From the NCBI RefSeq assembly GCF_000382125.1, contig NZ_KB907548.1, positions 124,001 through 188,000 on the forward strand: a stretch of 64,000 bases of DNA. The letters are read 5' to 3'. Source of the DNA: Eudoraea adriatica DSM 19308. Lineage in GTDB: Bacteria > Bacteroidota > Bacteroidia > Flavobacteriales > Flavobacteriaceae. The notes beneath the pieces are model-generated. The model had not been told where the DNA came from. It saw nothing but the letters and a program-made list of their open reading frames with translations, and searched no databases. Below, one piece after another: positions 26,585 to 35,006 of the stretch; positions within the stretch are counted from its first letter, which is position 1, and every line of letters starts with the position of its first letter. The position numbers and the translations under genes are program-made.

Positions 26585-27231
26585 ATTCTAAAATAATCTT
26601 CTAACACATTTTTTCTTCCGATCGTTTTGGTTATCAAGTCTTTATCTAAATCCCAGCCCCTGGCCGGAGAATATTCACGACCATACCAAATTATTTGAAG
26701 ATGCAGATCGTTCCATAATTCTTTAGGAAATAGCCTTTTTGCATCCCGCTCCGTTTGAACTACATTTTTCCCACTGGAAAACCCCCAGCGATACATAAGA
26801 CGATGAATATGGGTATCCACAGGAAAAGCAGGAATGCCAAAAGCCTGCGAGACCACAACACTGGCAGTTTTGTGTCCAACACTGGGTAATTCTTCCAAAA
26901 GACTTATTTCAGACGGGACATGTCCATCATATTTTTCAATCAAAATTTTGGATAGGCCATGGATTCCCTTCGATTTCATTGGAGAAAGACCTACCGGCTT
27001 AATAATTTCTCTTATTTCCTCAACAGACATTTTAACCATATCATAGGGGTTGTCAGCTCTTCTAAATAATAATGGTGTTATCTGGTTTACACGGACATCC
27101 GTACTTTGGGCCGATAAAAGTACGGCGATCAACAATGTATATGGATCCTTGTGCTCCAGAGGAACCGGTATTTCCGGATACAATTCCTGCAGTTTTTTTA
27201 TTGCGAAAGAAACTTTTTCCGATTTAGTCAT
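26569..27231 (-). CDS. nth: Endonuclease III-like DNA glycosylase without iron-sulfur cluster
   Basis: The 220-residue HhH-GPD protein removes oxidised pyrimidines and nicks abasic sites. The helix-hairpin-helix is LPSVGHKTASVVV with catalytic Lys121, and the catalytic Asp139 is in FPVDTHIHR. Endonuclease III of most bacteria carries a C-terminal 4Fe-4S loop (C-x6-C-x2-C-x5-C). Here the corresponding part reads YGREYSPARGWDLDKDLI, and the whole protein contains no cysteine. Base excision activity is still likely because both catalytic residues are kept. The gene is convergent with the sigma cassettes and divergent from bcp. Confidence 0.88.
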   Translation of the reverse strand: MTKSEKVSFAIKKLQELYPEIPVPLEHKDPYTLLIAVLLSAQSTDVRVNQITPLLFRRADNPYDMVKMSVEEIREIIKPVGLSPMKSKGIHGLSKILIEKYDGHVPSEISLLEELPSVGHKTASVVVSQAFGIPAFPVDTHIHRLMYRWGFSSGKNVVQTERDAKRLFPKELWNDLHLQIIWYGREYSPARGWDLDKDLITKTIGRKNVLEDYFRIKKAR

Positions 27232-27285
27232 ATTTGTTTAACTTTACAATGAAAAAAATAAACATAAACTTAATTTAATAAAAAT

Positions 27286-27735
27286 ATGAACACACTTAAA
27301 GAGGGTGATAAAGTCCCTGATTTTTCATCTGTCGATCAGGATGGCAATTTGGTAAATTTAAGCGATTATTCCGGTAAAAAGTTGGTGGTATTTTTTTATC
27401 CCAAGGCTAATACACCCGGTTGTACTGCTGAAGCCTGTAATCTTAGGGATAATTATGCAGAACTGCAGTCAAAAGGGTATGAACTTTTGGGGGTCAGTGC
27501 AGATTCTGAAAAGAAACAGGCTGGTTTTAGGGATAAATATGAATTCCCATTTCCGCTTTTAGCTGATGAAGATCATACTGTAATTAATACGTTTGGAGTC
27601 TGGGGTCCCAAAAAATTTATGGGCAGGGAATACGATGGTATTCACAGAATGACTTTTATTATTGATGAAAAAGGATTCGTTAGTAAAGTAATTGAAAAGG
27701 TCAAAACTAAAGATCATGCCGCTCAAATTCTTTAA
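27286..27735 (+). CDS. bcp: Thioredoxin-dependent thiol peroxidase, Bcp/PrxQ type
   Basis: The 149-residue peroxiredoxin reduces hydrogen peroxide and organic hydroperoxides using thioredoxin. The motif YPKANTPGCTAEACNLRD holds the peroxidatic Cys46 and the resolving Cys51 five residues later, the atypical 2-Cys layout of PrxQ. FWGPKKFMGR-like sequence (GVWGPKKFMGREYDGIHR) in the C-terminal half is standard for the family. It is cytoplasmic. It is divergent from nth across 54 nt, pairing two oxidative-damage functions, and ends at a clear terminator. Confidence 0.95.
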   Translation: MNTLKEGDKVPDFSSVDQDGNLVNLSDYSGKKLVVFFYPKANTPGCTAEACNLRDNYAELQSKGYELLGVSADSEKKQAGFRDKYEFPFPLLADEDHTVINTFGVWGPKKFMGREYDGIHRMTFIIDEKGFVSKVIEKVKTKDHAAQIL

Positions 27736-27755
27736 TACGGAAGAAGCAACAATTT

Positions 27756-27784
27756 AAAAGGCCTTATATTTTAGGCCTTTTTTA
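27756..27784 (+). terminator. Rho-independent terminator after bcp
   Basis: AAAAGGCCT / AGGCCTTTT forms a 9-bp stem around an AT-rich loop and runs into a T tract. It starts 21 nt after the bcp stop codon. The reverse strand has a similar A/T symmetry, so it may also end the convergent gene that stops at 27793. Confidence 0.75.
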
Positions 27785-27792
27785 TGGAATAA

Positions 27793-29250
27793 TCAGGCTT
27801 TTTCTTTTAGTTCAGGTGTAGTACGCATAAAAAGGTGTTCTTTCTTTATAGTTTCTGCAATACCTTCCGGAAGCATTTCCTCCCAGCCACCTTCTCCATT
27901 TTGGATTTTTTTAAGTACATCTCTGGAGAATATATCCATAATTTCGGGATCGTAATCTATGATATCCATTACTTTCCCATTGTACTTAAAAAACTTATAC
28001 AACTCTTTCATTCGCGGATGAACCTTCACGTTATTACTAGTCATAATCTGACCGGTATCGGGATTCTTCATCGGATACAGATATACTATGAGCTCTTTAA
28101 AGAATAGTTTGCCAAAGGCTTCCAGAATACCACCGCTTAAATGCCTGTAATATTTCTCATCAAAAATGTCTACCAGGTTATTTACCCCCATAGTAAGACC
28201 AATTTTTGCCTTTGTATAATTGTTGAAGTATTCAACCAATTTATAGTACTCCTGAAATTTAGAAATCATTACGGAATGCCCCAGAGAACACAATAATTTG
28301 GCCCGGGCCATAAAATCACTTTCATCTATTTCGCCAGAAGCTTTCAAATTAGACAATGTAATTTCAAATATTACTATAGAATTGTCTTCATCAACTGCCG
28401 GATCACGAATAAAAATCTCATAAGATTTTTCAAACATCTCCATGTTTACCTTGGTCACCGGCCTAAAGCTGCCTCGAAGTGCAAGGATATTCTTCTTATA
28501 GAGAACAGCCGCAGGAAGAAGATTATTTCCATCAGGACCAAACATGACCGCATCAGTCATATCATTTCTGATAAGCTGAAGACTCATTAGCCTGTTGTCA
28601 ACATTTTTGAAATTAGGTCCCGAGAAATTTACCATATCAATTTCCAGAGTATCCCTGTCTATATGATCATAGAGGTATTTGAGTAATTTTCTTGGCTTGT
28701 GATACTTATAAAATGCACCATAGATAAGGTTTACACCAACGATACCCAGGGTCTCCTGCTGTAATCTTGCTTCATTTTGCTTGAACCTGACATGTAATAT
28801 TATTTCGTCAAATTCCTTTTGAGTGGGATCTAATTGAAAACGGATTCCTACCCAACCATGTCCCTTATATCGCTTTGAAAAATCTATGGTAGCAACTGTA
28901 TTTGCATAGGTAAAGAACAATTTATCCGGATTTTCATCCCTGCTGATTCGTTCTTCCATTAGATGCATTTCATGAGAAAGCATCTTTTTCAGCCTGCTTT
29001 GAGTAACGTACCTGCCTGCTGATTCCACTCCATAAACGGCATCGCTAAAGGATTTGTCATAGGCACTCATAGCTTTTGCTATAGTTCCGGAGGCTCCACC
29101 TGATCTGAAAAACCACCTGGCTGTTTCTTGTCCGGCCCCAATTTCCGCAAAGGTCCCGTATATGTCGGGATTGAGATTTATTCTTAGGGTCTTTGCTTTT
29201 ATTGAAGGAATATTTTCAAAAGCCGGATCCTTTTTGAAGACTGAAGCCAT
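27793..29250 (-). CDS. Conserved Bacteroidota protein of unknown function (485 aa)
   Basis: The protein has a well-conserved opening, FKKDPAFENIPSIKAKTLRINLNP, followed by YGTFAEIGAGQETARWFFR and GGASGTIAKAMSAYDKSFSD within the first 75 residues. I recognise this as a widespread Bacteroidota family found with inconsistent names, including TonB-dependent receptor and nucleotide adenylyltransferase. Neither is supported here: there is no signal peptide, plug, beta-barrel or HxGH motif, and the protein looks cytoplasmic. The function is unknown. It stands alone on the minus strand, convergent with bcp and divergent from the PhnP-like hydrolase, with a good -7 element (TAACTTTG) upstream. Confidence 0.8.
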   Translation of the reverse strand: MASVFKKDPAFENIPSIKAKTLRINLNPDIYGTFAEIGAGQETARWFFRSGGASGTIAKAMSAYDKSFSDAVYGVESAGRYVTQSRLKKMLSHEMHLMEERISRDENPDKLFFTYANTVATIDFSKRYKGHGWVGIRFQLDPTQKEFDEIILHVRFKQNEARLQQETLGIVGVNLIYGAFYKYHKPRKLLKYLYDHIDRDTLEIDMVNFSGPNFKNVDNRLMSLQLIRNDMTDAVMFGPDGNNLLPAAVLYKKNILALRGSFRPVTKVNMEMFEKSYEIFIRDPAVDEDNSIVIFEITLSNLKASGEIDESDFMARAKLLCSLGHSVMISKFQEYYKLVEYFNNYTKAKIGLTMGVNNLVDIFDEKYYRHLSGGILEAFGKLFFKELIVYLYPMKNPDTGQIMTSNNVKVHPRMKELYKFFKYNGKVMDIIDYDPEIMDIFSRDVLKKIQNGEGGWEEMLPEGIAETIKKEHLFMRTTPELKEKA

Positions 29251-29269
29251 ATGCGTTGTTTGCTTTCAG

Positions 29270-29277
29270 CAAAGTTA
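29270..29277 (-). promoter_or_regulatory. Putative -7 element (TAACTTTG) for the 485-residue conserved protein
   Basis: The minus strand reads TAACTTTG, an exact TAnnTTTG match 19 nt before the ATG at 29250. No TTG is seen at the expected -33 distance. Confidence 0.4.
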
Positions 29278-29337
29278 ATAAGATTGGGGTATCTATTAAA
29301 TAAATAAGTTATAAATTTGAAATAAATAGATGACAGG

Positions 29338-30102
29338 TTGAGAATAACGTTTTTAGGCACCGGCACATCGCAAGGAATACCGGTTATTGGCAGCAAACAT
29401 CCGGTATGTTTAAGTAAAAACCCCAAGGATAAAAGACTGCGAGTTTCAGTGCTTATTTCATGGAAGGACTTCAATTATGTCATTGATTGCGGCCCGGACT
29501 TCAGGCAGCAAATGTTAACCCACAAGGTAGAGAAATTGAATGGTATTCTCTTTACACATGAACATGCAGATCATACGGCAGGCATTGATGATATTCGGCC
29601 ATTTTTCTTTAGGCAGGGTGATATTCCGGTTTATGCGCATAAAGATGTCATTCTTTCATTAAAAAGGCGATTTGACTATATTTTTGCAGATGAGAACAGG
29701 TATCCCGGTGCACCGGCGGTAAAGGTTAACACAATACAGAATAATGAACCCTTTATTATCGGGGACAAAAAAGCCATACCAATCGAGGCATTTCATAATC
29801 GATTAAAGGTTTACGGATACCGGATAGAAGACTTTGCATACCTTACGGATGTTAAGACTATTTCCAATGAAGAAATAGAAAAGATAAAGGGAGTTAAAGT
29901 GCTGTCTGTAAATGCATTACGAATAGAGCCACATCATTCTCACTTAAATCTGGAAGAAGCCCTGGAATTAGTCGATAAAATTAATCCGGAAATAGCATAT
30001 CTTTCCCATATCAGTCATCATATGGGTTTTCATGATGAAGTAGAAAAAAAATTACCCAAAAAGGTACATTTGGCCTATGACAACCTTGTTGTCTCAGTAT
30101 GA
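29338..30102 (+). CDS. PhnP-like MBL-fold metal-dependent hydrolase (TTG start)
   Basis: The 254-residue metallo-beta-lactamase fold protein has the metal motif FTHEHADHTAGIDDIRPFF (HxHxDH near residues 78-83), further His residues in IEAFHNRLKVYGYRI and LSHISHHMGFH, and an N-terminal strand ITFLGTGTSQGIPVIG. It resembles PhnP-type phosphodiesterases that open cyclic phosphates, but the natural substrate is not known. No ATG fits. An ATG 8 nt upstream meets a stop after three codons, so the start must be TTG at 29338, preceded by GACAGG. A TTG start gives exactly the usual family N-terminus. The next gene starts 49 nt downstream. Confidence 0.85.
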   Translation: MRITFLGTGTSQGIPVIGSKHPVCLSKNPKDKRLRVSVLISWKDFNYVIDCGPDFRQQMLTHKVEKLNGILFTHEHADHTAGIDDIRPFFFRQGDIPVYAHKDVILSLKRRFDYIFADENRYPGAPAVKVNTIQNNEPFIIGDKKAIPIEAFHNRLKVYGYRIEDFAYLTDVKTISNEEIEKIKGVKVLSVNALRIEPHHSHLNLEEALELVDKINPEIAYLSHISHHMGFHDEVEKKLPKKVHLAYDNLVVSV

Positions 30103-30151
30103 GTAACTTAATTAATACATTAGATAGTTTGATTTTTGATTCTTTAAATTT

Positions 30152-30646
30152 ATGAAAAGTAGAATTTTTATTTATCTGTTTATTTTTACTGCCCTGTTAG
30201 CACTTTACTTATTTGTAAGCAGCAATACGATGCTGGAGGATAAGGATTTAAAAATTAAGAATCTTGGTTCTGAAGTTGGCATGCTTCAGGATTCGGTTCA
30301 AAAATTACAACTTCAGGTTTTTGATATGCAATATTTTTCATTGGAAAATAACGATGACGCACTGTCTTATTATGATCACCTTGGTCTGGACAACCCTTCT
30401 CGCTATATTTCGGATAAGTTGTTGGAAACCAACGAACAAAAAGGGGATAATCCATTGGTTCCCTATGAAGGTATGGAAAGTGATTTTAAGATCAATAAGA
30501 TAAAAATATTAAATCATCAGTGGATTATAGCCGATTTTTCAGATGGTAAGTACTGGGGAGAACTACTGGTCAGATATGAATTAAAGGATGATATGGGTGT
30601 AGACTTTACAATGATGGACCACCTTTTATATACGCGGAGCAATTAA
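30152..30646 (+). CDS. Hypothetical membrane-anchored protein
   Basis: The 164-residue protein has an N-terminal membrane anchor or signal segment (IFIYLFIFTALLALYLFVS, residues about 5-23). A short predicted coiled coil (LKIKNLGSEVGMLQDSVQKLQ, about 33-53) follows, and then a compact C-terminal domain ending WGELLVRYELKDDMGVDF. I recognise no named family; it looks like a flavobacterial hypothetical that would face the periplasm. It may be cotranscribed with the PhnP-like hydrolase 49 nt upstream, and its last 4 nt overlap the convergent esterase gene. Confidence 0.7.
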   Translation: MKSRIFIYLFIFTALLALYLFVSSNTMLEDKDLKIKNLGSEVGMLQDSVQKLQLQVFDMQYFSLENNDDALSYYDHLGLDNPSRYISDKLLETNEQKGDNPLVPYEGMESDFKINKIKILNHQWIIADFSDGKYWGELLVRYELKDDMGVDFTMMDHLLYTRSN

Positions 30647-31302
30647 ACATTTTCTTCAAGCCATTTTCTAAAAGAGTAAAAATTTTCAGCCGAAACTCCA
30701 TGACCCACCGGAAATTCTTCATATTTAAAGTCAATTTCTAGTTTTTTTAATATAACCGGGGCTTTTTGGGCCCATTCAGGCGGGATTATCTGATCTACCT
30801 GACCATGGGATGCATAAATTTTAAGATTTTTATGATCTTTTTGATTATAATTCTTCTCCAGGATATTTTCATCTATATAACCACTCAGGGCTACCACATT
30901 TTTGACCTTTTCCGGATATGAAAGTGCAACGGCATAACTCAGAACTGTCCCCTGGCTAAAACCGAGTAAAGTAACATTGTCTTTGTCTAACCGATAGGCT
31001 TCACAGGCTTCATCAATAAAACTGACAATTTTATTCCTCGATGAGACAGCCTGGTCAGTATCACTCCATTTGCCAAATGATGCATCAAAGTTAATGGCAT
31101 ACCACGCATTGCCAAAAGGTGGTAACTGGTAAGGAGCTCTCGCAGAAATAATAAAAAATTTAGATGGTAATTCTGAAGCAAATGAAAACAAATCTTCTTC
31201 GTTACTGCCGTAACCATGAAATAAAAATATCACCGGGGGACGCTTATCTTTAAGCGATGATGGACGAATTAAATGATATAGGGATAAGGGAATTGTATCC
31301 AT
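30643..31302 (-). CDS. Phospholipase/carboxylesterase family alpha/beta hydrolase
   Basis: The 219-residue serine hydrolase is of the carboxylesterase 2 / acyl-protein thioesterase group. The oxyanion region is IFLFHGYGSNEEDLF near residue 25, the nucleophile elbow is LLGFSQGTVLSYA (Ser about residue 116), the acid is the Asp in YASHGQVDQIIPP and the base is the His in FPVGHGVSAE. No signal peptide is seen, so it is cytoplasmic. Short-chain carboxylesters are likely substrates. The start is one base after the stop codon of the DUF4870-like gene, so the two form an operon. Confidence 0.88.
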   Translation of the reverse strand: MDTIPLSLYHLIRPSSLKDKRPPVIFLFHGYGSNEEDLFSFASELPSKFFIISARAPYQLPPFGNAWYAINFDASFGKWSDTDQAVSSRNKIVSFIDEACEAYRLDKDNVTLLGFSQGTVLSYAVALSYPEKVKNVVALSGYIDENILEKNYNQKDHKNLKIYASHGQVDQIIPPEWAQKAPVILKKLEIDFKYEEFPVGHGVSAENFYSFRKWLEENV

Positions 31303-31303
31303 T

Positions 31304-31633
31304 CTATTGAATAAAAGTAAACCATTGCTGAAACGAAGTTCCCAGGAATGGAATCATTTGTTTTTTATTGTTTAAAGCTCCCAAAAGCCCGTAAAACCAT
31401 AGAGCAAAATAAAATATATACAAGCCCACCCAAACATAAAAGTTAAACCACTGGCTTAAAAAAAGAGCACAACCCATAAAAACCAGATGTAACCCAAAAG
31501 CTTGCCTCGTATGGAACCGGGCAAATTCATTTTTTGGTTCCATATTCATAGTAATAGCTATTAAAGATCCAATAATTGTAAAATATGCTATTATAGCGGT
31601 TGTTTTTCCTTCGGCTACTGAATTTTGTCCCAA
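31304..31633 (-). CDS. Small integral membrane protein (DUF4870/Tic20-like)
   Basis: The 109-residue protein has three to four predicted membrane helices: AIIAYFTIIGSLIAITMNM, FGLHLVFMGCALFLSQWF and VGLYIFYFALWFYGLLGAL. Between the first two lies EFARFHTRQAFGLHL, the charged FHxRQA-type motif typical of DUF4870 and related small membrane proteins. The function is unknown. It precedes the esterase gene by one nucleotide, so the two are almost certainly cotranscribed and translationally linked. Confidence 0.82.
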   Translation of the reverse strand: MGQNSVAEGKTTAIIAYFTIIGSLIAITMNMEPKNEFARFHTRQAFGLHLVFMGCALFLSQWFNFYVWVGLYIFYFALWFYGLLGALNNKKQMIPFLGTSFQQWFTFIQ

Positions 31634-31672
31634 AATATAATTTTTCTAATTCGCACTTAAAATTGTAATGTT

Positions 31673-32926
31673 TCAAACAAAGATTTGATTATTCGCGATA
31701 ATACCATATACCTTACCCTTCATTTTTGTACCAAAAAACATACTATTCTTTGATGTAGAGTAGCAATGGCTTTTTGTAAAAATATATTCGGACTCCGGAT
31801 CAAAAAGAGTGAGATTGGCCGGGGCTCCTTTTTCTATTGACACCGGATTTATTGAGAAACGCTCTCTTCCTTTAGACAAGAGCTTCACAGCCATTTCCGT
31901 GTCAAATATCTGATTTAAAATGCCAAATGCATTCTCAAGACCTATTGTGCCATAGGCAGCATTGTCAAATTCTATTCTTTTTTCTTCAATATCTATTGGC
32001 GTGTGATCCGAGGTTGCAAAATCTATGGTACCATCTTTAAGACCTTTTATCAAGGCACTGATATCTTTTTTTGTTCGGAGTGGCGGCAGTACTTTATAAT
32101 TACTATCAAAGCTGTCCAGAACATCATCAGTAAACATTAGATTATGAATAGCAACGCCACAACTCACATTTAACCCCTTCTTTTTAGCTTCGCCAATAAT
32201 CTTAACAGATCCGCCAGATGATATGGTTGGGATATGAAGACACCCACCGGTGTATTCCAGGATAAAAAGATCTCTGGCAATTTGAAGCTCTTCTGCCAGT
32301 GCGGGAATTCCTTTTAAACCGACCCTGGTAGATGAAATACCTTCGTTTACAATGCCCTTGCCCATAATTTTATCATCCATTGGAAAAGAAAAAACTAATC
32401 CTTTAAAATCCTGTGAGTATTGAAGGGCTATCTTTAGCAGATTGGAATTTGAAATAGATCTCTTATAATCGTAAAATCCAACAGCACCTGAATTCTGCAT
32501 GTCATAAAGCTCGGCAAGATCACTACCTTCAGCTCGCATGGTGAGTGTACCTAAGGGGTGTAATTTTGTGGGTTGTCCTTTAGCTTCATTTTTCAAAAAA
32601 ACAATTGCACCACTGCTATCCGGCGGAGGGTAAGTATTTCCATTAAGAACAATATCTGTAAAACCGCTTCTGGCCGCTACATGGAGTCCGTTTTTTATAG
32701 TTTCACGTTCTTCAAATCCCGGTTCACCAAAACTTACACTGCTATCAAACCAGCCAGCAGAGACATGTAAATTTTTGAATTTTACTGTTTTTAGATTTCT
32801 GGCAGGTTTTATCAATGGTGAAATTTCTTCAATAATCCCATTAGTAATAAGAATATCCCGCTTTTTAAAATGAAGTTTCCTGTTGGTATGATCAACAATC
32901 GTGGCAGATTTTAGAAGTATGTTCAT
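31673..32926 (-). CDS. Dihydroorotase-like amidohydrolase lacking the HxH metal site
   Basis: The 417-residue protein has the cyclic amidohydrolase layout of dihydroorotase, including LTLFDP near the C-terminus and ATSDHTPIDIEEK near residue 300. In active dihydroorotases the first metal motif is DxHVHFREPG. Here residues 61-70 read DSSVSFGEPG, so both histidines are serine (63 and 65) and the substrate-binding Arg is Gly67. The later His in GGCLHIPTIS is present. The protein is therefore probably not a normal metal-dependent dihydroorotase. It may be a non-catalytic partner like the PyrC-like subunits that accompany aspartate carbamoyltransferase, or may have another role. It overlaps the BatA gene by 4 nt. 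Confidence 0.8.
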   Translation of the reverse strand: MNILLKSATIVDHTNRKLHFKKRDILITNGIIEEISPLIKPARNLKTVKFKNLHVSAGWFDSSVSFGEPGFEERETIKNGLHVAARSGFTDIVLNGNTYPPPDSSGAIVFLKNEAKGQPTKLHPLGTLTMRAEGSDLAELYDMQNSGAVGFYDYKRSISNSNLLKIALQYSQDFKGLVFSFPMDDKIMGKGIVNEGISSTRVGLKGIPALAEELQIARDLFILEYTGGCLHIPTISSGGSVKIIGEAKKKGLNVSCGVAIHNLMFTDDVLDSFDSNYKVLPPLRTKKDISALIKGLKDGTIDFATSDHTPIDIEEKRIEFDNAAYGTIGLENAFGILNQIFDTEMAVKLLSKGRERFSINPVSIEKGAPANLTLFDPESEYIFTKSHCYSTSKNSMFFGTKMKGKVYGIIANNQIFV

Positions 32927-34845
32927 TTAAATATTTTTTGAATAAGAACTTCGGCCAGCATAAAAAGCAAAGCAAAAATAGTAAACCATTTCCATAGCTC
33001 CGTTACACTATCGTCTTTTTCCATGGTTTCAAAGACTTCCGTTAAATTATTTATAACAGCATTGTTTTCTAATATGTCTAAATCCAGGTATTTTGATTCA
33101 CTTTCAGCTCTGGGGTAGTTAAAACTTATATTTTGAATAAATCTGGATTGTTCACTTATGTCATAAATACCATCTTTTGTAGGATTGAAAGCAAAGCTTA
33201 ATATAGTTTTGTTTGCAAAAGACTGCTGTTCAGGAATAAATTCATAGTCTTTCTGTGTGACTTTCAGGATATTATCACCTGTCATGGTGGCTTTTACATC
33301 GACTGTGGTTAGTTGGCCAAGGGTGTTGTATAATTCGGGAGATTTAAGACTATTTGCCCCAATGCTGTAAAATGTAGGTACTATGAGTGGCGAATTCTTA
33401 AAATTAGAATTATTGGTATTGATTGCGGCTGTAAACAAGTATATACCATCTAGTCCAACAAGGAATGCAGACTGATCTTGCAGAGAAAGAATTTTTGGTG
33501 CTGTTGTTCCAATCTTGAAATAGCTTGTTACTCTTGGATATTGAAAGTTACTGACTCTTTGAACAAACACATTCTTATAAAGAGGGTGATCAAAATTTAT
33601 TTGTGTAATGTTTCGTTCCTCATCAATTCTATTTGAAATAGAAGTAGAAAAATATTTTCCAATAAAACTATTATAGTTTTCAATATTTGCCTCAGATGCT
33701 GGTATAATTATCAGATGCCCTCCTTTTTGGGTATAATCCCCCAGCGTGTTTTTAAGGGAGACAGGAATAGTTTTTAATTCATTTAGAACTATCAGATTTT
33801 GCGACTCTAAAACGCTGTAATTTATAGTATTAATTCCAACATCCGTAAATATGAATTCATCTTCGGTAAATATTCTTTCTAAAAATCCGCTGTCCGCTTC
33901 GCTTATGGATAATACTTTGACCTTCTCCTTTTGGTTAATATTAAAGAATAGCTGATTGTCATAAGGCAAACCAATATCCGATATTTCAATTCTGCCTTTG
34001 ATAACCTCATCAGAAGGTAAGGTAAATATGATATTTGATTTTCTGTTTTTATCAAAACTTGCCGCGGTCTTAGCAATTAATTTATCATCATTATATAATG
34101 AAACAGGGATAGATTCTAATGCCCCGGTTGTACTTAAATTTACAGAAAGATCTGTTGTTGTCGGATTTTCTTCAGCTATATATGCCGAATCCAAAACAGT
34201 ATTATTTGTATTTTCCGGTTTTAAACCAACCAAAAAAGTTTGGATATTTCCAAGAGTATCGGATTCCTGAATAGCTGTTCTGTTTTGAAAATCAGAGATA
34301 AGCACCAAGTATTTAATGGATTTTTCGTCTTTGCTAAAGAAATTTTTTCCTTTAAGCAGAATGTCTTTCAGTTCTAATTGATCATAAGTATAGGGAAGCA
34401 TCAAAAGTTCATTGCGAATATCCGGCAAGGTGATGTCAGAGAAAACTTTATCATTAGTAAAAAGGGTAAAAATCTTATCCGTGGGAAGATCTTTTAGTAA
34501 TTTCTGAACAGCGTCCTGCAACAAGGTCCCATTCTCAGTTTTGGCTTGCATGCTAAATGAGTTATCGAGGTATATTACCGTTTCTTTGGCAAAGGCAGCC
34601 GACTCACTGGCGAAATAGGGTTGTGAAAAGGCAAGGATCAGTCCTGAAAGTAATAATACCCGGGAGATAAGTAAAAGCCATTTTTTTATTGCACTGCTTT
34701 TACGGGATTGCGCAACTACCTTTTGTAAGAGCTTTACATTGGTAAAAGGAGTTTTTTTGAATCTGCGAAGTTGAAACAGGTGAATGAATATCGGAATCAG
34801 TAGCAGAAAAAAGGCCCAAAGGAGTTCCGGATATTTAAACAGCAT
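32923..34845 (-). CDS. BatA domain / von Willebrand-type membrane protein
   Basis: The 640-residue protein begins with the BatA N-terminal module: MLFKYPELLWAFFLLLIPIF, a membrane helix, then LFQLRRFKKTPFTNVKLLQKV and a second helix near residues 56-76. A vWA-like region follows (VIYLDNSFSMQAKTENG near residue 90, a DxSxS metal-site motif). A long periplasmic region comes next, with a last membrane helix near 620-636. I start at the ATG at 34845 rather than a TTG two codons upstream. Bat proteins are tied to aerotolerance and stress in Bacteroidota; the precise role is unsettled. The dihydroorotase-like gene starts inside its last codons (4-nt overlap). Confidence 0.85.
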   Translation of the reverse strand: MLFKYPELLWAFFLLLIPIFIHLFQLRRFKKTPFTNVKLLQKVVAQSRKSSAIKKWLLLISRVLLLSGLILAFSQPYFASESAAFAKETVIYLDNSFSMQAKTENGTLLQDAVQKLLKDLPTDKIFTLFTNDKVFSDITLPDIRNELLMLPYTYDQLELKDILLKGKNFFSKDEKSIKYLVLISDFQNRTAIQESDTLGNIQTFLVGLKPENTNNTVLDSAYIAEENPTTTDLSVNLSTTGALESIPVSLYNDDKLIAKTAASFDKNRKSNIIFTLPSDEVIKGRIEISDIGLPYDNQLFFNINQKEKVKVLSISEADSGFLERIFTEDEFIFTDVGINTINYSVLESQNLIVLNELKTIPVSLKNTLGDYTQKGGHLIIIPASEANIENYNSFIGKYFSTSISNRIDEERNITQINFDHPLYKNVFVQRVSNFQYPRVTSYFKIGTTAPKILSLQDQSAFLVGLDGIYLFTAAINTNNSNFKNSPLIVPTFYSIGANSLKSPELYNTLGQLTTVDVKATMTGDNILKVTQKDYEFIPEQQSFANKTILSFAFNPTKDGIYDISEQSRFIQNISFNYPRAESESKYLDLDILENNAVINNLTEVFETMEKDDSVTELWKWFTIFALLFMLAEVLIQKIFK

Positions 34846-34862
34846 TCCCAAATTTGATTTGA

Positions 34863-34870
34863 CAAATATA
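34863..34870 (-). promoter_or_regulatory. Putative -7 element (TATATTTG) for the BatA operon
   Basis: The minus strand reads TATATTTG, an exact TAnnTTTG match 17 nt before the ATG at 34845. It would drive the BatA gene and the overlapping dihydroorotase-like gene. No TTG is present at the usual distance. Confidence 0.45.
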
Positions 34871-35006
34871 TAAAGTATTGAGAAGAAATTGCTTAGGAAT
34901 TATAACAAAATTGGGAAGGAACCGATATAGCATATAACTGCATTAAATATTATTGCTCAGTACATTACTTTGAAATTCCAAAAGACCGGACCAATAAACA
35001 AGTTCT

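Noticed and set aside
31673-32926. Calling the dihydroorotase-like protein a functional PyrC
   Set aside because: Both metal-binding histidines and the substrate Arg are replaced, so normal activity is unlikely.
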